Assembly: GCA_014871385.1 (NCBI GenBank)
Contig: CM026426.1
Location: 55,113,375-55,177,374, forward strand
DNA from: Ceratodon purpureus
Taxonomy: Eukaryota > Streptophyta > Bryopsida > Pseudoditrichales > Ditrichaceae
Length of the DNA: 64,000 nucleotides
Direction: 5' to 3'
A model generated the notes under the pieces. It searched no databases, had not been told where the DNA came from, and was given only the letters and a program-made list of their open reading frames with translations. A program made the position numbers and the translations under genes. Shown piece by piece: positions 55,320-64,000 of the stretch (its first letter is position 1; each line of letters opens with the position of its first letter).

Positions 55320-56300
55320 TAGATAACGCGGTTTAATGCAGTTTAACGTGGACAGTTTTTTTGACGCAAAAATGGCAAAAAGGTCACGGACGTCACTTTG
55401 GTTTGACGTGCTGCGTCAACCTTATGTTAAACCAGTTAACATGAGTTAACGTGCTGCGTCTAAAGTGACGCAAATTGAAATTATGGAAGTTACCCAAGGT
55501 GAGTAACTTTGAGGGTGACGTGGACATTTCCCGCGTTCCTGGATGGATGAAAAATTGGCTGATGTGGCACGAAAATCGGAAGTGTCAGATGGGTGCATCT
55601 ATGGCCATGATTTTGACACGTGGCATGATCTTTGATGTGGTTTTATTCTCTGTTAACGTAGACGCAGTGTGACGTGTTTTTCTGGTTTGTCCTGGACGTT
55701 AACTTTGACGTGATGTGATGCATAAACAAATGTGACAGGTACTTTTACGCATTTACAGAGACGTTTTCAGACATTGGATTATGTTAGAGAAAACAACCAT
55801 TTCATGCACCCAATTCAGATATTGTGTCAAAAGAAATACAGCATTATGTCAAAGTTGACGCTGATAAAGATGTGTGCTAAGTATTTTAACGCGTTTACGG
55901 AGACGTCAGTAGACACAGAATTATGAAAGAGGAAACAAGCATTTCATGCACCCAATTACAATTTTGTGTCAAAAGAAACAAAATATTTTGACAAAGTTGA
56001 CGCGTCTAAACACATGGAACAAATAATAACGCGTTTCTTGAAATGGCTTTAGACGAATTGTGACATGGGCCATGTCAACCATTTGAGGCATCCATTTCCA
56101 AATTTCTGTTAAATGAAACACAATGCGATGTTTATATTGACGCATGGACAACGTCCATTATGACACATAGTAGCGTGATGTAATGTCCAACCTCAACGTC
56201 AACACTGACGCAACATAACGTTTTCCAAGACGCAGTTAGTTGTGTCATATATAACGTGCTTTCACACAAACATAAACGTCACTTGAAATGCAAATTAACA
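55320..56300. repeat. CACTA-type repeats (right, inner)
   Basis: TTTAACGTGG, TGACGC, GTTAACGTG and ACGCGTTTAC words recur irregularly. An ~90-bp segment is repeated (GTGTCAAAAGAAA, CAAAGTTGACGC, ATTTCATGCACCCAATT at 55,800 and 55,940). Confidence 0.6.
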
Positions 56301-56940
56301 ATGTTGATCAAGTTTATTGCGAAACGCAAATGAACATCGGTGATGAATTCAGATTACTGAAGCCTAGTAGTTTGAAAAGTATGTATGCTACGTTTCAATG
56401 GACAGCCATTCAATAGCATAATGGAAAACGGCTACTTGTGCGCTGTGACAGCCAGCACCTTCCTACAAAAATAGCTATAGTCTACTTCTTGGTAATGCTG
56501 GTTTCTTGTGTTGGATTCTTCTTAATTTGCACACTCCACATCATATAGCAAACAGTTAGAAAAATTAGCATTAGATGTCAGATGAGAAACCGGATCGACT
56601 GAGGATTTTAAGTGAGGGGTAGATCTGTCGTACCTTTTTGTAGCAGTTCACAGGGCCTGTCGATTTTGGAACGGCTGACTTCTTCAAACCCCTAGCTTCT
56701 TCATGTATACACAATTGACTCATCATTACAAGGGTAGAGGAAAGCAATAGTCTGCGTCAATGCCTTCAGACGGGATCTACTGATCAGTTCAAATTGAAGG
56801 GGAACACTGCGACACCGTGCACGAACAAGCGAGACCTGCAACTCAACTGAATACAGAGAGAAGTCTATATGGAAAATGATGGTCAAATTACTGTTTACAC
56901 CCCCCCTCTAAGGTATGCGGGAAAACACGACAGTGACCAC
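56300..56940. other. non-coding stretch
   Basis: No supported gene. Probably the downstream intron of the minus-strand accessory gene. Confidence 0.4.
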
Positions 56941-56944
56941 TTAC

Positions 56945-57462
56945 TTCTACTGCCTTGAAGGCAACTCTTTTTTTGGGGTTTGCGGCCTCTTCCTTAGTCT
57001 GTTTTCGCTTTGACAGCGCCTTCTTTTCCGTTGGCGGGGACTTCAGCTTCTTTGATGCCGCCCTCGTTGTCGCTTGTTGTTGTCTCCTGTACTCGCCGGT
57101 TTAGGGTTACCATCAGTAGCCTCTAGTGCCGTCGCTACTCCTTCAACGGCCTCCACTGCTCCCACTGCCGCTGCTACCCCTTCGCTGGGTGCACGCCTTA
57201 GGTTGCTCTCGGGCCACCAAATAAAGTAAGCAATTGCCTGATTCATGATGAGGACGTCTTCATCCTCAAGTGAGCACTGAAGATCGTGGTCGTCTTTGAG
57301 GCTTGTGGTCACCTGCACCGAGAACTCGTCATCCTCTATACGCTGGCAGTGGACAGACTCTCCCGGCATTCCGTGTAGCACTCCACATCCAACCAGAGTG
57401 GTGAAGGAGTCGTCATGAGCGCTACTGAGCAACTCGACTGCCATTCCTTTTGCAATCCGTTT
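56945..57462 (-). pseudogene. CACTA accessory gene exon, DUF8039-like
   Basis: An acceptor (GGCGTTGCAG) at 57,463 opens the frame KRIAKGMAVELLSSAHDDSF, then VGCGVLHGMPGE and IAYFIWWPESNLRRA. The 'GxGxLHG ... AxxxFIxWPxxxL' arrangement resembles the plant transposon-linked domain DUF8039 (recalled, not searched). An Ala/Val/Glu tail reaches a stop at 57,043. A basic NLS-like segment (KKLKSPPTEKKALSKRKQTK) in another frame continues to a donor GTAAGT at 56,944, implying a frameshift or missed intron. Confidence 0.5.
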
Positions 57463-57479
57463 CTGCAACGCCAACAATG

Positions 57480-57780
57480 CACATATGGGAACACAAGTAC
57501 GTTAACGGTTACGGATGAATACGTATATCACTGTCACTTGAAACAAAGCGCATATGTCACTGGAAACGGAACTTTTTGTCATTCAAGACGCAATTGTGCG
57601 TCATTTGAAACAAAGTCAGGATGAGCCAAGACCAAGTTTTACGTCCATGGAAACGTAAATTCATGTCATTCTTAACGCAGTCCTATGTCAAGCAAGACGA
57701 CTTCCTATGTGAATAAAATGCGCACATTATGCTACACGCTGTCCTTACAAATTGAATTTGAACATAACGTCACGGTCTAT
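57480..57780. repeat. GTCAnTTGAAACnnAG repeats in the accessory-gene intron
   Basis: GTCACTTGAAACAAAGCGCAT, GTCACTGGAAACGGAAC, GTCATTCAAGACGCAA and GTCATTTGAAACAAAG recur with ~20-bp spacing. Confidence 0.7.
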
Positions 57781-57860
57781 CTAGTTAACCGTACGCATTA
57801 TACTACCTGATCTAAAGCCGACTTTGGGTCGGAGAGGGTTGCAATCGTGTCAACAACCTC

Positions 57861-58559
57861 TTACTCATCCACCTCTGGTGAAGAAACCCTTTCCTCCGAA
57901 GGTGCTGAAACTCTATCGCTGTTGTTGTGCAAATCCGGGGATGGCGAGCCGTCGTCGTCTTCCTCCTTTGAGACCTCCGCCTCCACATCGTGTTTTTGGG
58001 TCACCTGTTCCAGACCGCCACCATCCTCGAGCCCATCTTCCGCCATATCTTCTGCTCCATCCACCATATCTACATGTTCCGTGTCCGCATGATTCCCCTC
58101 ATCCGGCGTTGTGCGGACACAAACATGGAACTCCTCATTTGTCTTGGTGGATGCGGGTTTAGGACCCTCCTTTACCATAGGGCGATCGTCTACAACTTCC
58201 TCCGTTGTAGTGCCGTCCTCCGCAGATGGATCCGCCAGCCCCATACCAGCCTTCGACAACTTTGAAGTGACGATGACTATGTCTGCGGGTCTTTGCTTGT
58301 CTTGCTTAGGCCGCAGTTTCCCCCCATATTTCTTAGTGGCCTTCAATTTGGGCAGCAATGGCTCTACAAGTGGTGGAGTAGACACCCTCGTCATGCTGGC
58401 GTGTAACTCCGTGAGCATATCCTCGACCTTCTTCAACCTCAACTCTTGGGCCGCACACAATGCTTCTATCTTCTCCATCCTCGCATCCTTAGCACCTTCT
58501 AACTTCTGCTTCTTTGCAGCGATCCGGTCTTCCAACTCCTTCTGTCTCATTGCCTTCAC
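57861..58559 (-). CDS. CACTA accessory gene exon, coiled coil plus acidic tail
   Basis: 232 residues from ATG at 58559. The N-terminal ~60 residues are a strong coiled coil (MRQKELEDRIAAKKQKLEGA, MEKIEALCAAQELRLKKVED). A Lys-rich segment (KKYGGKLRPKQDKQ) follows, then a long acidic, low-complexity tail (EDMAEDGLEDGGGLEQ; EDDDGSPSPDL). A possible donor GTAAGA overlaps the stop (57,864), so it may splice to the DUF8039-like exon 400 bp downstream, although the phases do not fit simply. The layout is compatible with a TNPA-like DNA-binding or multimerising partner of the transposase; this is inference. Confidence 0.5.
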   Translation of the reverse strand: MKAMRQKELEDRIAAKKQKLEGAKDARMEKIEALCAAQELRLKKVEDMLTELHASMTRVSTPPLVEPLLPKLKATKKYGGKLRPKQDKQRPADIVIVTSKLSKAGMGLADPSAEDGTTTEEVVDDRPMVKEGPKPASTKTNEEFHVCVRTTPDEGNHADTEHVDMVDGAEDMAEDGLEDGGGLEQVTQKHDVEAEVSKEEDDDGSPSPDLHNNSDRVSAPSEERVSSPEVDE

Positions 58560-58649
58560 CTCCGTAGCAACTTTCGCTTCTTATGGCTGTCGTCCTAGTC
58601 TTATACTCTGCGCATGAGTCCCACCTTCACGGAAATTAATAAAGCAAAA

Positions 58650-58960
58650 AAAACGAGACCCAAAACGAAAATAGTGCATCATATGTGACATTAGCATGTT
58701 CACATACGTTTTCTGACCCAAGAAAATGTTACCTCCCACTGCGGTGAAACGCAGTTTCATGTCACTTGAAATGTGGAGTCACATCATATGAAACAGGGAG
58801 CAATGTTATAAGAAACGGCACTGGATGGTCACTAGAAAGGCAGAGTCACGTCACGTATAACAGAAGATAGCGTCATAAGAGTTGTAAATTCCAGTTATAA
58901 GAAACGCAGTGTCACGCCAGTTGAGATGCACAATATTATCAACACGAAATACCGTCATCA
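58650..58960. repeat. CACTA-type terminal-region repeats (right)
   Basis: GTCACTTGAAA, GAAACGCAGT, ATAAGAAACG and GTCACGTCACGTATAAC words recur at ~20-bp spacing up to about 58,950. Confidence 0.65.
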
Positions 58961-58991
58961 GATAACCAACCCAACCCAACCCAAAACCTGA

Positions 58992-59423
58992 TGGTAAAGG
59001 GAGGATTTAACCACTAAACCCTAGCCTTCACAATCCCATCAAAACCCAACAAAACCCAACTAAACTAAGTGCTCCAAACCCTCATAGAATGCTGGAAATG
59101 TACAATACAAGTGCAAAAAGAGGTCAAAACTGCATAAAATGGGTCAAAACAGCCCCAAAACATGGTACAGCAGCTCCTAACAGCTCTCAGACCTCTCTGA
59201 CTCTACCTGCTCTAGTGTAGAATGCTCTCCCAAAACCCTAAACCTGCCTCTTAAACCCCCTGAAAACGGACAGAATCATCCAGTCGGCTCCGACAGAGTT
59301 CATCCAGCCGACTGACAGAGTTCATCCGTAGGAACTGGATGACTGTCGGGACACTTCCTGGATGAAACTGAGAGGGGACTGGATGGAGTTAAAGGGAGAG
59401 ACCGGTTGGGTCTCCGGTTAACA
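58992..59423 (-). repeat. LTR (3' LTR of the gag element)
   Basis: On the minus strand it starts TGTTAACCGG directly after a polypurine tract (GGAAAAAGGGGATAA, 59,438-59,424) and ends CCTCCCTTTACCA. A TATA-like word and repeated CAGAGTTCATCC occur nearby. The ~432-bp length and PPT position fit a Ty3/gypsy 3' LTR. Confidence 0.65.
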
Positions 59424-62400
59424 TTATCCCCTTTTTCCGGTAGTTCTGCCCTCAGAACGCATGGAGACTAAGAGAGAGGGTGGTAAATGGAAAGAAGGCT
59501 AAGCATCCTGGAGTATAAAAACTGACTACACTAGTAAATGGTGGAGAAGAAAACTAATCCTTGGTATCAAACACATGGAACCCTTTCCTAACTAGCAGTG
59601 ATGCTAGCTGCTGCCGTGAAGTCGTCCGTTGGTGGTGTCGCTCTTCCTTGGGCCCATTGGTGGAGCTTAAATTTGAAACAGTCGGCTCCATAGAAGTCGG
59701 CTGTGTAAAAGTCAGCTTCGTAAAAGTTGGAGTGGCGCCCTGATAATCATCTTGAGAGTCCTCTGAAGAAGGCTGTGGCGGTCGGCTCTGTAAAGGAGTT
59801 GGCTCGAAGAAACCACCTAGGAAGCTTCCTCCTCGAAATGGGACTTCACTGTCTAGAAGAGTTGGGCAGTAAAAATCCTCCTGCCGTACTACTATCTGCT
59901 CTGCTGCCAAGATTGTCTCCCTCAATGCAGTGTTGACAAATAGCAGCCGCTGCTTGAATCCAATGGCCTCCTGTAACGCTGGTACCGTCACCTTCTCCTC
60001 TTCTGTAATCGAGCTGACTGTAGAGCCCTCTTCCAGAAGTACGTTCTTAAAGGTCCAATCCTCCACTTGTACAGAAATCATAGGGCGACCAAGATCAATA
60101 TTCACAGCTCCAATAACCACCGTAGGTTGTATCCTTGGATCATTGGAGACCTTTGGAATCAACTCAAGTGAACCCTGTTTCACGGTCGGCTCGGTATGGT
60201 CGGCTGGTACAGTCGGCTCAATCGAGTCTACAGACGCAGTCGGCTCGCACGCACTTGCTCCGAACACTTGACTCTTCAAGTACTCTGTGAGAGTAGGGGC
60301 CACTGCCAACAGTTGTCCTAACGATACTGTAATCGGGGTCTCCAGGATTTGGCGGCTAATCTCCTGCACCAAAGCTTCTAGCTGGGTTCCACGAAGACTC
60401 TCCATATTTGTATCAGGCGCCTTCTTTGGGATATCCTGTAGACAATCAGGGTTAATAAAACCAATCCAGTCACCATCCAGAGTTGGTGCTGTAGGTGCGT
60501 TGGCATCCAAGTTGGTTGTTGTGGCCCCTTCAAGCTCCTCCTGTGCCTCTTTGTCTTCCAACGGAAGACCCACCTCCAGTCTTGCTGCTCTGGTTAGAGA
60601 AACTGCCACCTCAGATGGCTCTTGCAGTTCCAGCTCCTCCACTTCCAGCTCCTGCAGTTCCACATTATTGACACCCACAGTATCACTACCAAGTGTTCTA
60701 GATGCCACAAACTGCTCAAACCTCAACTTGTAAGGACAGTTGCGCATTTGATGGTCGGTCTCGTCGCAAATATAGCAAGTATCGATTTGGCCATAGCCAT
60801 CATGCTGGTACCCCCCAGGTCGGCTGTCAACAGGTCGGCTGTTAACAAGTCGGCTCGAGTTGCTATCGTGTTGCTCAGCAGTTACTTCGTCAACCCCCAC
60901 AATTGATGTACCTTCAGGTCGTGGAAGTCTATTGTTCGGGTTGGCTGGGTTGAAAAAACAGTAAGCATTGTCATGGCCGTATTTCTTGCAGACTGTGCAA
61001 TACCTCCCACTATCTGACTCTACTCCCTCCGCCTGAGCTGATAAGGTAGTCGGCTGTTCACTAGTCGGCTCTGTATGCCGGGCTTGAAAGTACAGTTCCT
61101 CCCCTAAGGCATTGATGCAGTTGGTTTCACAGCGCCGAGCTACCTCCTGCAAATCAGCCAGAGTGTTGGCTGTATGGGCGCTTGTGGTGACCTTCAGGTA
61201 GTCCAGCAGGCCTGCCCTGAAGTAGGTCAGCTTGAAGCCTTCTCCAACATCTGTTTGCAAACACTTGATCAATTTTGTAAACCTCTCATAATAGTCTTGA
61301 ACCTTCTCCCCCTCACCTTGTTTGAAGGTCCTTAGAGTCATGAACACCTGTTCATCAGAATCTTGCTCCCTAAACCGCATCTTGAACGCCTCCTTTGCCT
61401 CCTTCCAAGTACAATTGGGGTGATGATCCAGCCAATCATCAAACCATGTCTGGGCCTTATCAACAAGGGTTGTTCCAAACAGGAGGATGATGACAATCTC
61501 ATCTGTCTCTCCATTGTACCAAACACACTTGTCAAAATGCCTCAGGTGAGCATCAAGGTCAGTTCCCTCCTTGTATGCCCGCTACGGTAATTGCTTCCGC
61601 TCTGCACTGACTGGTGGCCTTGGAGGAGCTAACTTAAAGTCGGCTGTGCGCACTACTGGTACTACAGAGGGACATCCTGCCAAAGTGGCCGGATAAGTCG
61701 TCTGTATTTTAGTGGCAGTCGGCACTGCCCGGTCGGCTCGCGAAAGATCACCAAAACTATAGCCCGGAGGTGCTGGAGTAGGCCGAGCATCCAGTGACCG
61801 GGCTACATCAATTGGACCAGGTATTGAGTCTCCAACAGGTGGCTGTGCAGATTGCCCAGGATACCACACTGATTGAGTCGGCTGTCGTGCTTCATACACA
61901 GCACCTGTCCGGCTGCCAAAATATCCAGAAAACTTATGTGGTGTCAAGGTCGGCTCTGGAAGCAATGGTCTTGAAACGCTCTTGCCCACAGTTGACTCCA
62001 AATGAACAGTAGATAAATCAGGCGGCCTTGCTGGTATCTCTCCAATGCTCTCATACTCCTGCCTCCTTTTTTGCTCCTTCCACCAATCCTCGATTCGTGT
62101 ATGCTCATAGTGCTCTCGTTTGAGCCGTTCTTGTTCCCTCTGTTGGGTAGCCAACTGCTGTGCTACCAAGTGCTGCGCTGCCGACTGCTGTGCTGCCAAC
62201 TCTTGTGCTGCCAATCTCTGCATTGCTTCTTCAACACGGCGGTCAAAGTCGGCCTCCTGTGGTGTTAGATTCTTCTGTGGCCACTGTGGCTCTGTATGCC
62301 AGTGGTGCAGTGATGCCACTCCCGATGCTGCACCTTATTGCAGAGCCTCTAGCTGCATGAGGTACTTTCCAGGGTCCGGCCTGCCTTGGTTTTGACCTGC

Positions 62401-63248
62401 TTGGTGTTGCCTGGCCCTTTCCTTCTTGGCTAGTAAGTCCGCCGCAAAGGCCTCCAGTGCCCATTGGTCCTCTTCTTCCAGCTCCCATCCGGACTGCAGT
62501 CGAAATTCATCCAAGAAGTGAACATTCCTGCCAGGTATACTATCTTGGTGGTTCACTTGCCCATGCTCTTGAGCTGATCGACTCCTGGTTTCTTCCAACG
62601 GCTGCCTTAAGTTCTGAAATGCGGCTGGCAGTGTCTCTGGAGTTTTTGGCAGGTGGTCGGGAGGTACCGGTCGGCTGCGTAGCCGGGTCGGCTCCGCTTC
62701 TATGTCGGCTCTGCCAATGACTGTGCTTGGCCACTGAGTCAGCTCTGCAATGACCTCCTTTGTCTGACGTCTCTCCTCATAGAATGTGTTGTAGTCGTCC
62801 ACTGCAGGGAAGAAGTCCCCCCTGAATGACGCAGTTCTTCTCTTGTCCTCATATCTCCATGGAATGATGGCTTGATCAGGATGACTGTTCAGTCTATCCC
62901 CTTTTTCGAACTGCCTTCCCTCTTCAAATCGGCTTTCTTGTGTCTTCCCCTCTGATGGTGAAATGTCATTTTCGACCTCCATGTCAATGAGTTCACCCTC
63001 CTGCAGAGCTGCACTGCCCTGCGAGCTAAGTCGGCTGCGTACCTCAGGTGATGTCGGCTCTACTGTCTGCTCCTCATGTTGCAGCCAACGTTTGTACCCC
63101 TCCATGGCTTGTCTCTCATCTTGCAGATCATTCGAGTCACCTTCTTCCATGGGTATCAACGCCTGATATTGTCAGTCGGCTGCGTTCAGTCGACTGTGTG
63201 TGCTTCCTAGTCTTGGCGGCTGTTACTCCCTGTCCGTTGCAGTCGGCT
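59283..63248 (-). repeat. dispersed AGCCGAC heptamer, ~24 copies on one strand
   Basis: Plus-strand GTCGGCT starts (by eye): 59283, 59681, 59696, 59781, 60185, 60199, 60212, 60239, 60819, 60834, 60849, 61049, 61064, 61639, 61732, 61877, 61949, 62670, 62687, 62704, 63030, 63053, 63176, 63242. Near-matches (GTCGGCA, GTCGGCC, GTTGGCT) add more. Only one or two copies are in the other orientation (59,306; ~63,690). Confidence 0.9.
59554..63159 (-). pseudogene. gag polyprotein with protease-like end, two nonsense codons
   Basis: A single 1,201-codon frame from ATG at 63159 is broken by TAA at 62,335-62,337 and TAG at 61,582-61,584. Residues 1-~500 are charged and Gln-rich (QRLAAQELAAQQSAAQHLVA). 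Then comes the retrotransposon gag core (YKEGTDLDAHLRHFDKCVWY, AQTWFDDWLDHHPNCTWKEA, FKQGEGEKVQDYYERFTKLI). Two CCHC zinc knuckles follow: YCTVCKKYGHDNAYC and CYICDETDHQMRNC. Near the C-terminus, IDLGRPMISVQVEDWTFKNV, then LLEEGSTVSSIT, is protease-like, with E-E-G-S where D-x-G-S is expected. EPT, SRP and AD residues reflect AGCCGAC repeats. Confidence 0.85.
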
Positions 63249-63249
63249 C

Positions 63250-64000
63250 TGCTCGGCCTCCTCCAATCAGTCAGCTACCAATACTTGGCTCCTTCCCTTA
63301 CATTTTGTAGTCCCTGCCACTTTAGACTCAGCAACCCTACAAACGGCTGTGTGGCCTAATTAGTGTTTAGAGACACTTTTTTTTTTTTTTTTTTTTTAGC
63401 AAATGAGAACAAACCAAGGCAGTTCAGTAAAATTGCCCCTAACTAGTTTCTATCCCCTTTTTCACACTGTATTGACCCTTAGCAAATCTAGTCCAGTGGT
63501 TATAGTGCTAGTTACTGTTCTGACAATATTTGAAACAGAAATCACTCTGAATCTGCCCAAATGCACTCAGCAACCCAAATTACCACTCTGTTCTGGCCTG
63601 TGCCAACCTCAGGTCCAGGTCCCAAATGTCCACCGAAGTCCCCAAAAATGACGTCCCACCGCCGACCCAGATTCCCAAACCCAGGTCCGCAGAGCCGACC
63701 GAGGTCCCACTTGAGGTCCTCAAATTCAAAATTCAAAATTCAAAATTCAAATTTTTAAGATCCTAAATTTTCGGATCTGAAATTTGAAATTTGAATTCCT
63801 AAAATTTCGGGTTACTTACCTTTCGCCCCTTTTTACAGTGGGAACACAAATCTGACCTGTAGCAGCCCTATCCCCTTTTTCGCTCTTGAACTGCCCTCAG
63901 TTCACAAGGATTGACGCCAAGGCAATTCTGGCCCTCCACCTCCTCACAGCACCTGCGCCCACCAGCCTGCAACAGAGCCGCCCCTGCTGCTACTGCTCCC
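63250..64000. other. leader / possible LTR region and flank
   Basis: A T23 run lies at ~63,378-63,400. AAATTCAAAATTC repeats occur at 63,720-63,755. No gene is supported; short ORFs are low complexity. Confidence 0.4.

Larger units (their letters stand above)
43975..58991 (-). mobile_element. large CACTA (En/Spm-like) DNA transposon region, transposase on minus strand
   Basis: The region between the two inverted LTR ends carries a TNP2-type transposase relic (45.0-49.6 kb), accessory exons (57.0-58.6 kb minus and 54.77 kb plus), and ~21-bp ACGT/TGACA repeats at both ends and in introns. It also holds the palindrome array at 50.7-54.2 kb. The true CACTA termini were not found, so the borders are those of the repeat-rich region, not proven ends. 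Confidence 0.6.
58992..63400 (-). mobile_element. gag-only (non-autonomous) LTR retroelement, 5' end beyond or near the window edge
   Basis: 3' LTR, polypurine tract, then one long gag-protease-like frame and a leader up to about 63,360. There is no reverse transcriptase, RNase H or integrase between gag and the PPT. The 5' LTR is not identified; a PPT-like CCCCTTTTT word also occurs at 63,455 and 63,872. It would depend on proteins of a related full element. Confidence 0.65.

Noticed and set aside
43780..59160. Inverted LTR ends as the CACTA element's own terminal inverted repeats
   Set aside because: The matching sequence runs outward from the borders, begins TG/ends CA and abuts a polypurine tract and gag on the right, so LTR identity is better supported. 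The composite alternative is kept as a finding.
1162..62337. Reassigned genetic code (TAA/TAG read as Gln, as in some ulvophyte algae and ciliates)
   Set aside because: Many frames are interrupted only by TAA or TAG, but TGA stops and frameshifts also occur in the same relics, and unbroken frames end at TAG or TAA. Pseudogene decay explains all of it.

Overview
The window looks like transposon-rich nuclear DNA of a streptophyte (charophyte alga or land plant). The evidence is: a plant-type CACTA transposase with DUF4216 and DUF4218 modules, GT-AG introns, a short AAACCCT telomere-type run inside an intron, Ty3/gypsy remnants, and a decayed piece of eukaryotic 18S rRNA. The species cannot be named from the sequence; a Chara-like genome would fit but this is inference. 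No intact, conserved single-copy gene was recognised. Almost every coding signal is multi-copy and decayed by stops or frameshifts.

Layout. 0-1.6 kb: pseudogene of an N4/N6 DNA-methyltransferase-like protein with one intron. 2.5-9 kb: a sequence block occurring three times about 2.4 kb apart, linked to two copies of a small Cys-motif gene ending in a SUMO-interaction-like tail; a degenerate 18S rRNA 5' fragment lies just before the first copy. 9.8-11.9 kb: two unidentified gene relics. 12-23.3 kb: four copies or fragments of a coiled-coil protein family ending in an unusual Cys/His finger, separated by AT-rich repeats. 24.9-28.65 kb (minus): a long gene relic with transposase-like signatures. 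29.5-31.7 kb: a deleted Ty3/gypsy element. 32-37 kb: AT-rich DNA with a GC-rich minisatellite, a tRNA-like relic and a cruciform-like site. 36.95-43.44 kb: a second unit made of the finger gene (plus) facing the long gene (minus), bounded by short CACTA-like inverted termini. 43.5-59.4 kb: two oppositely facing LTR ends bracket a large CACTA (En/Spm) element. Its transposase pseudogene is on the minus strand at 45.0-49.6 kb, accessory exons are at 54.8-58.6 kb, and it carries clusters of ~21-bp repeats and a ~1.75-kb array of about 20 near-perfect 24-bp palindromes in A-rich spacers. 59.0-63.4 kb (minus): a gag-only LTR retroelement packed with the heptamer AGCCGAC.

The strongest candidates for something undescribed are: (1) the convergent two-gene unit (finger protein plus QGxEK protein) found twice in the same arrangement, probably an unclassified DNA transposon; (2) the palindrome array inside the CACTA element; and (3) the AGCCGAC motif in the gag element, which occurs in all three codon phases and so appears to be maintained as nucleic acid rather than protein. 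All readings and counts were made by eye.
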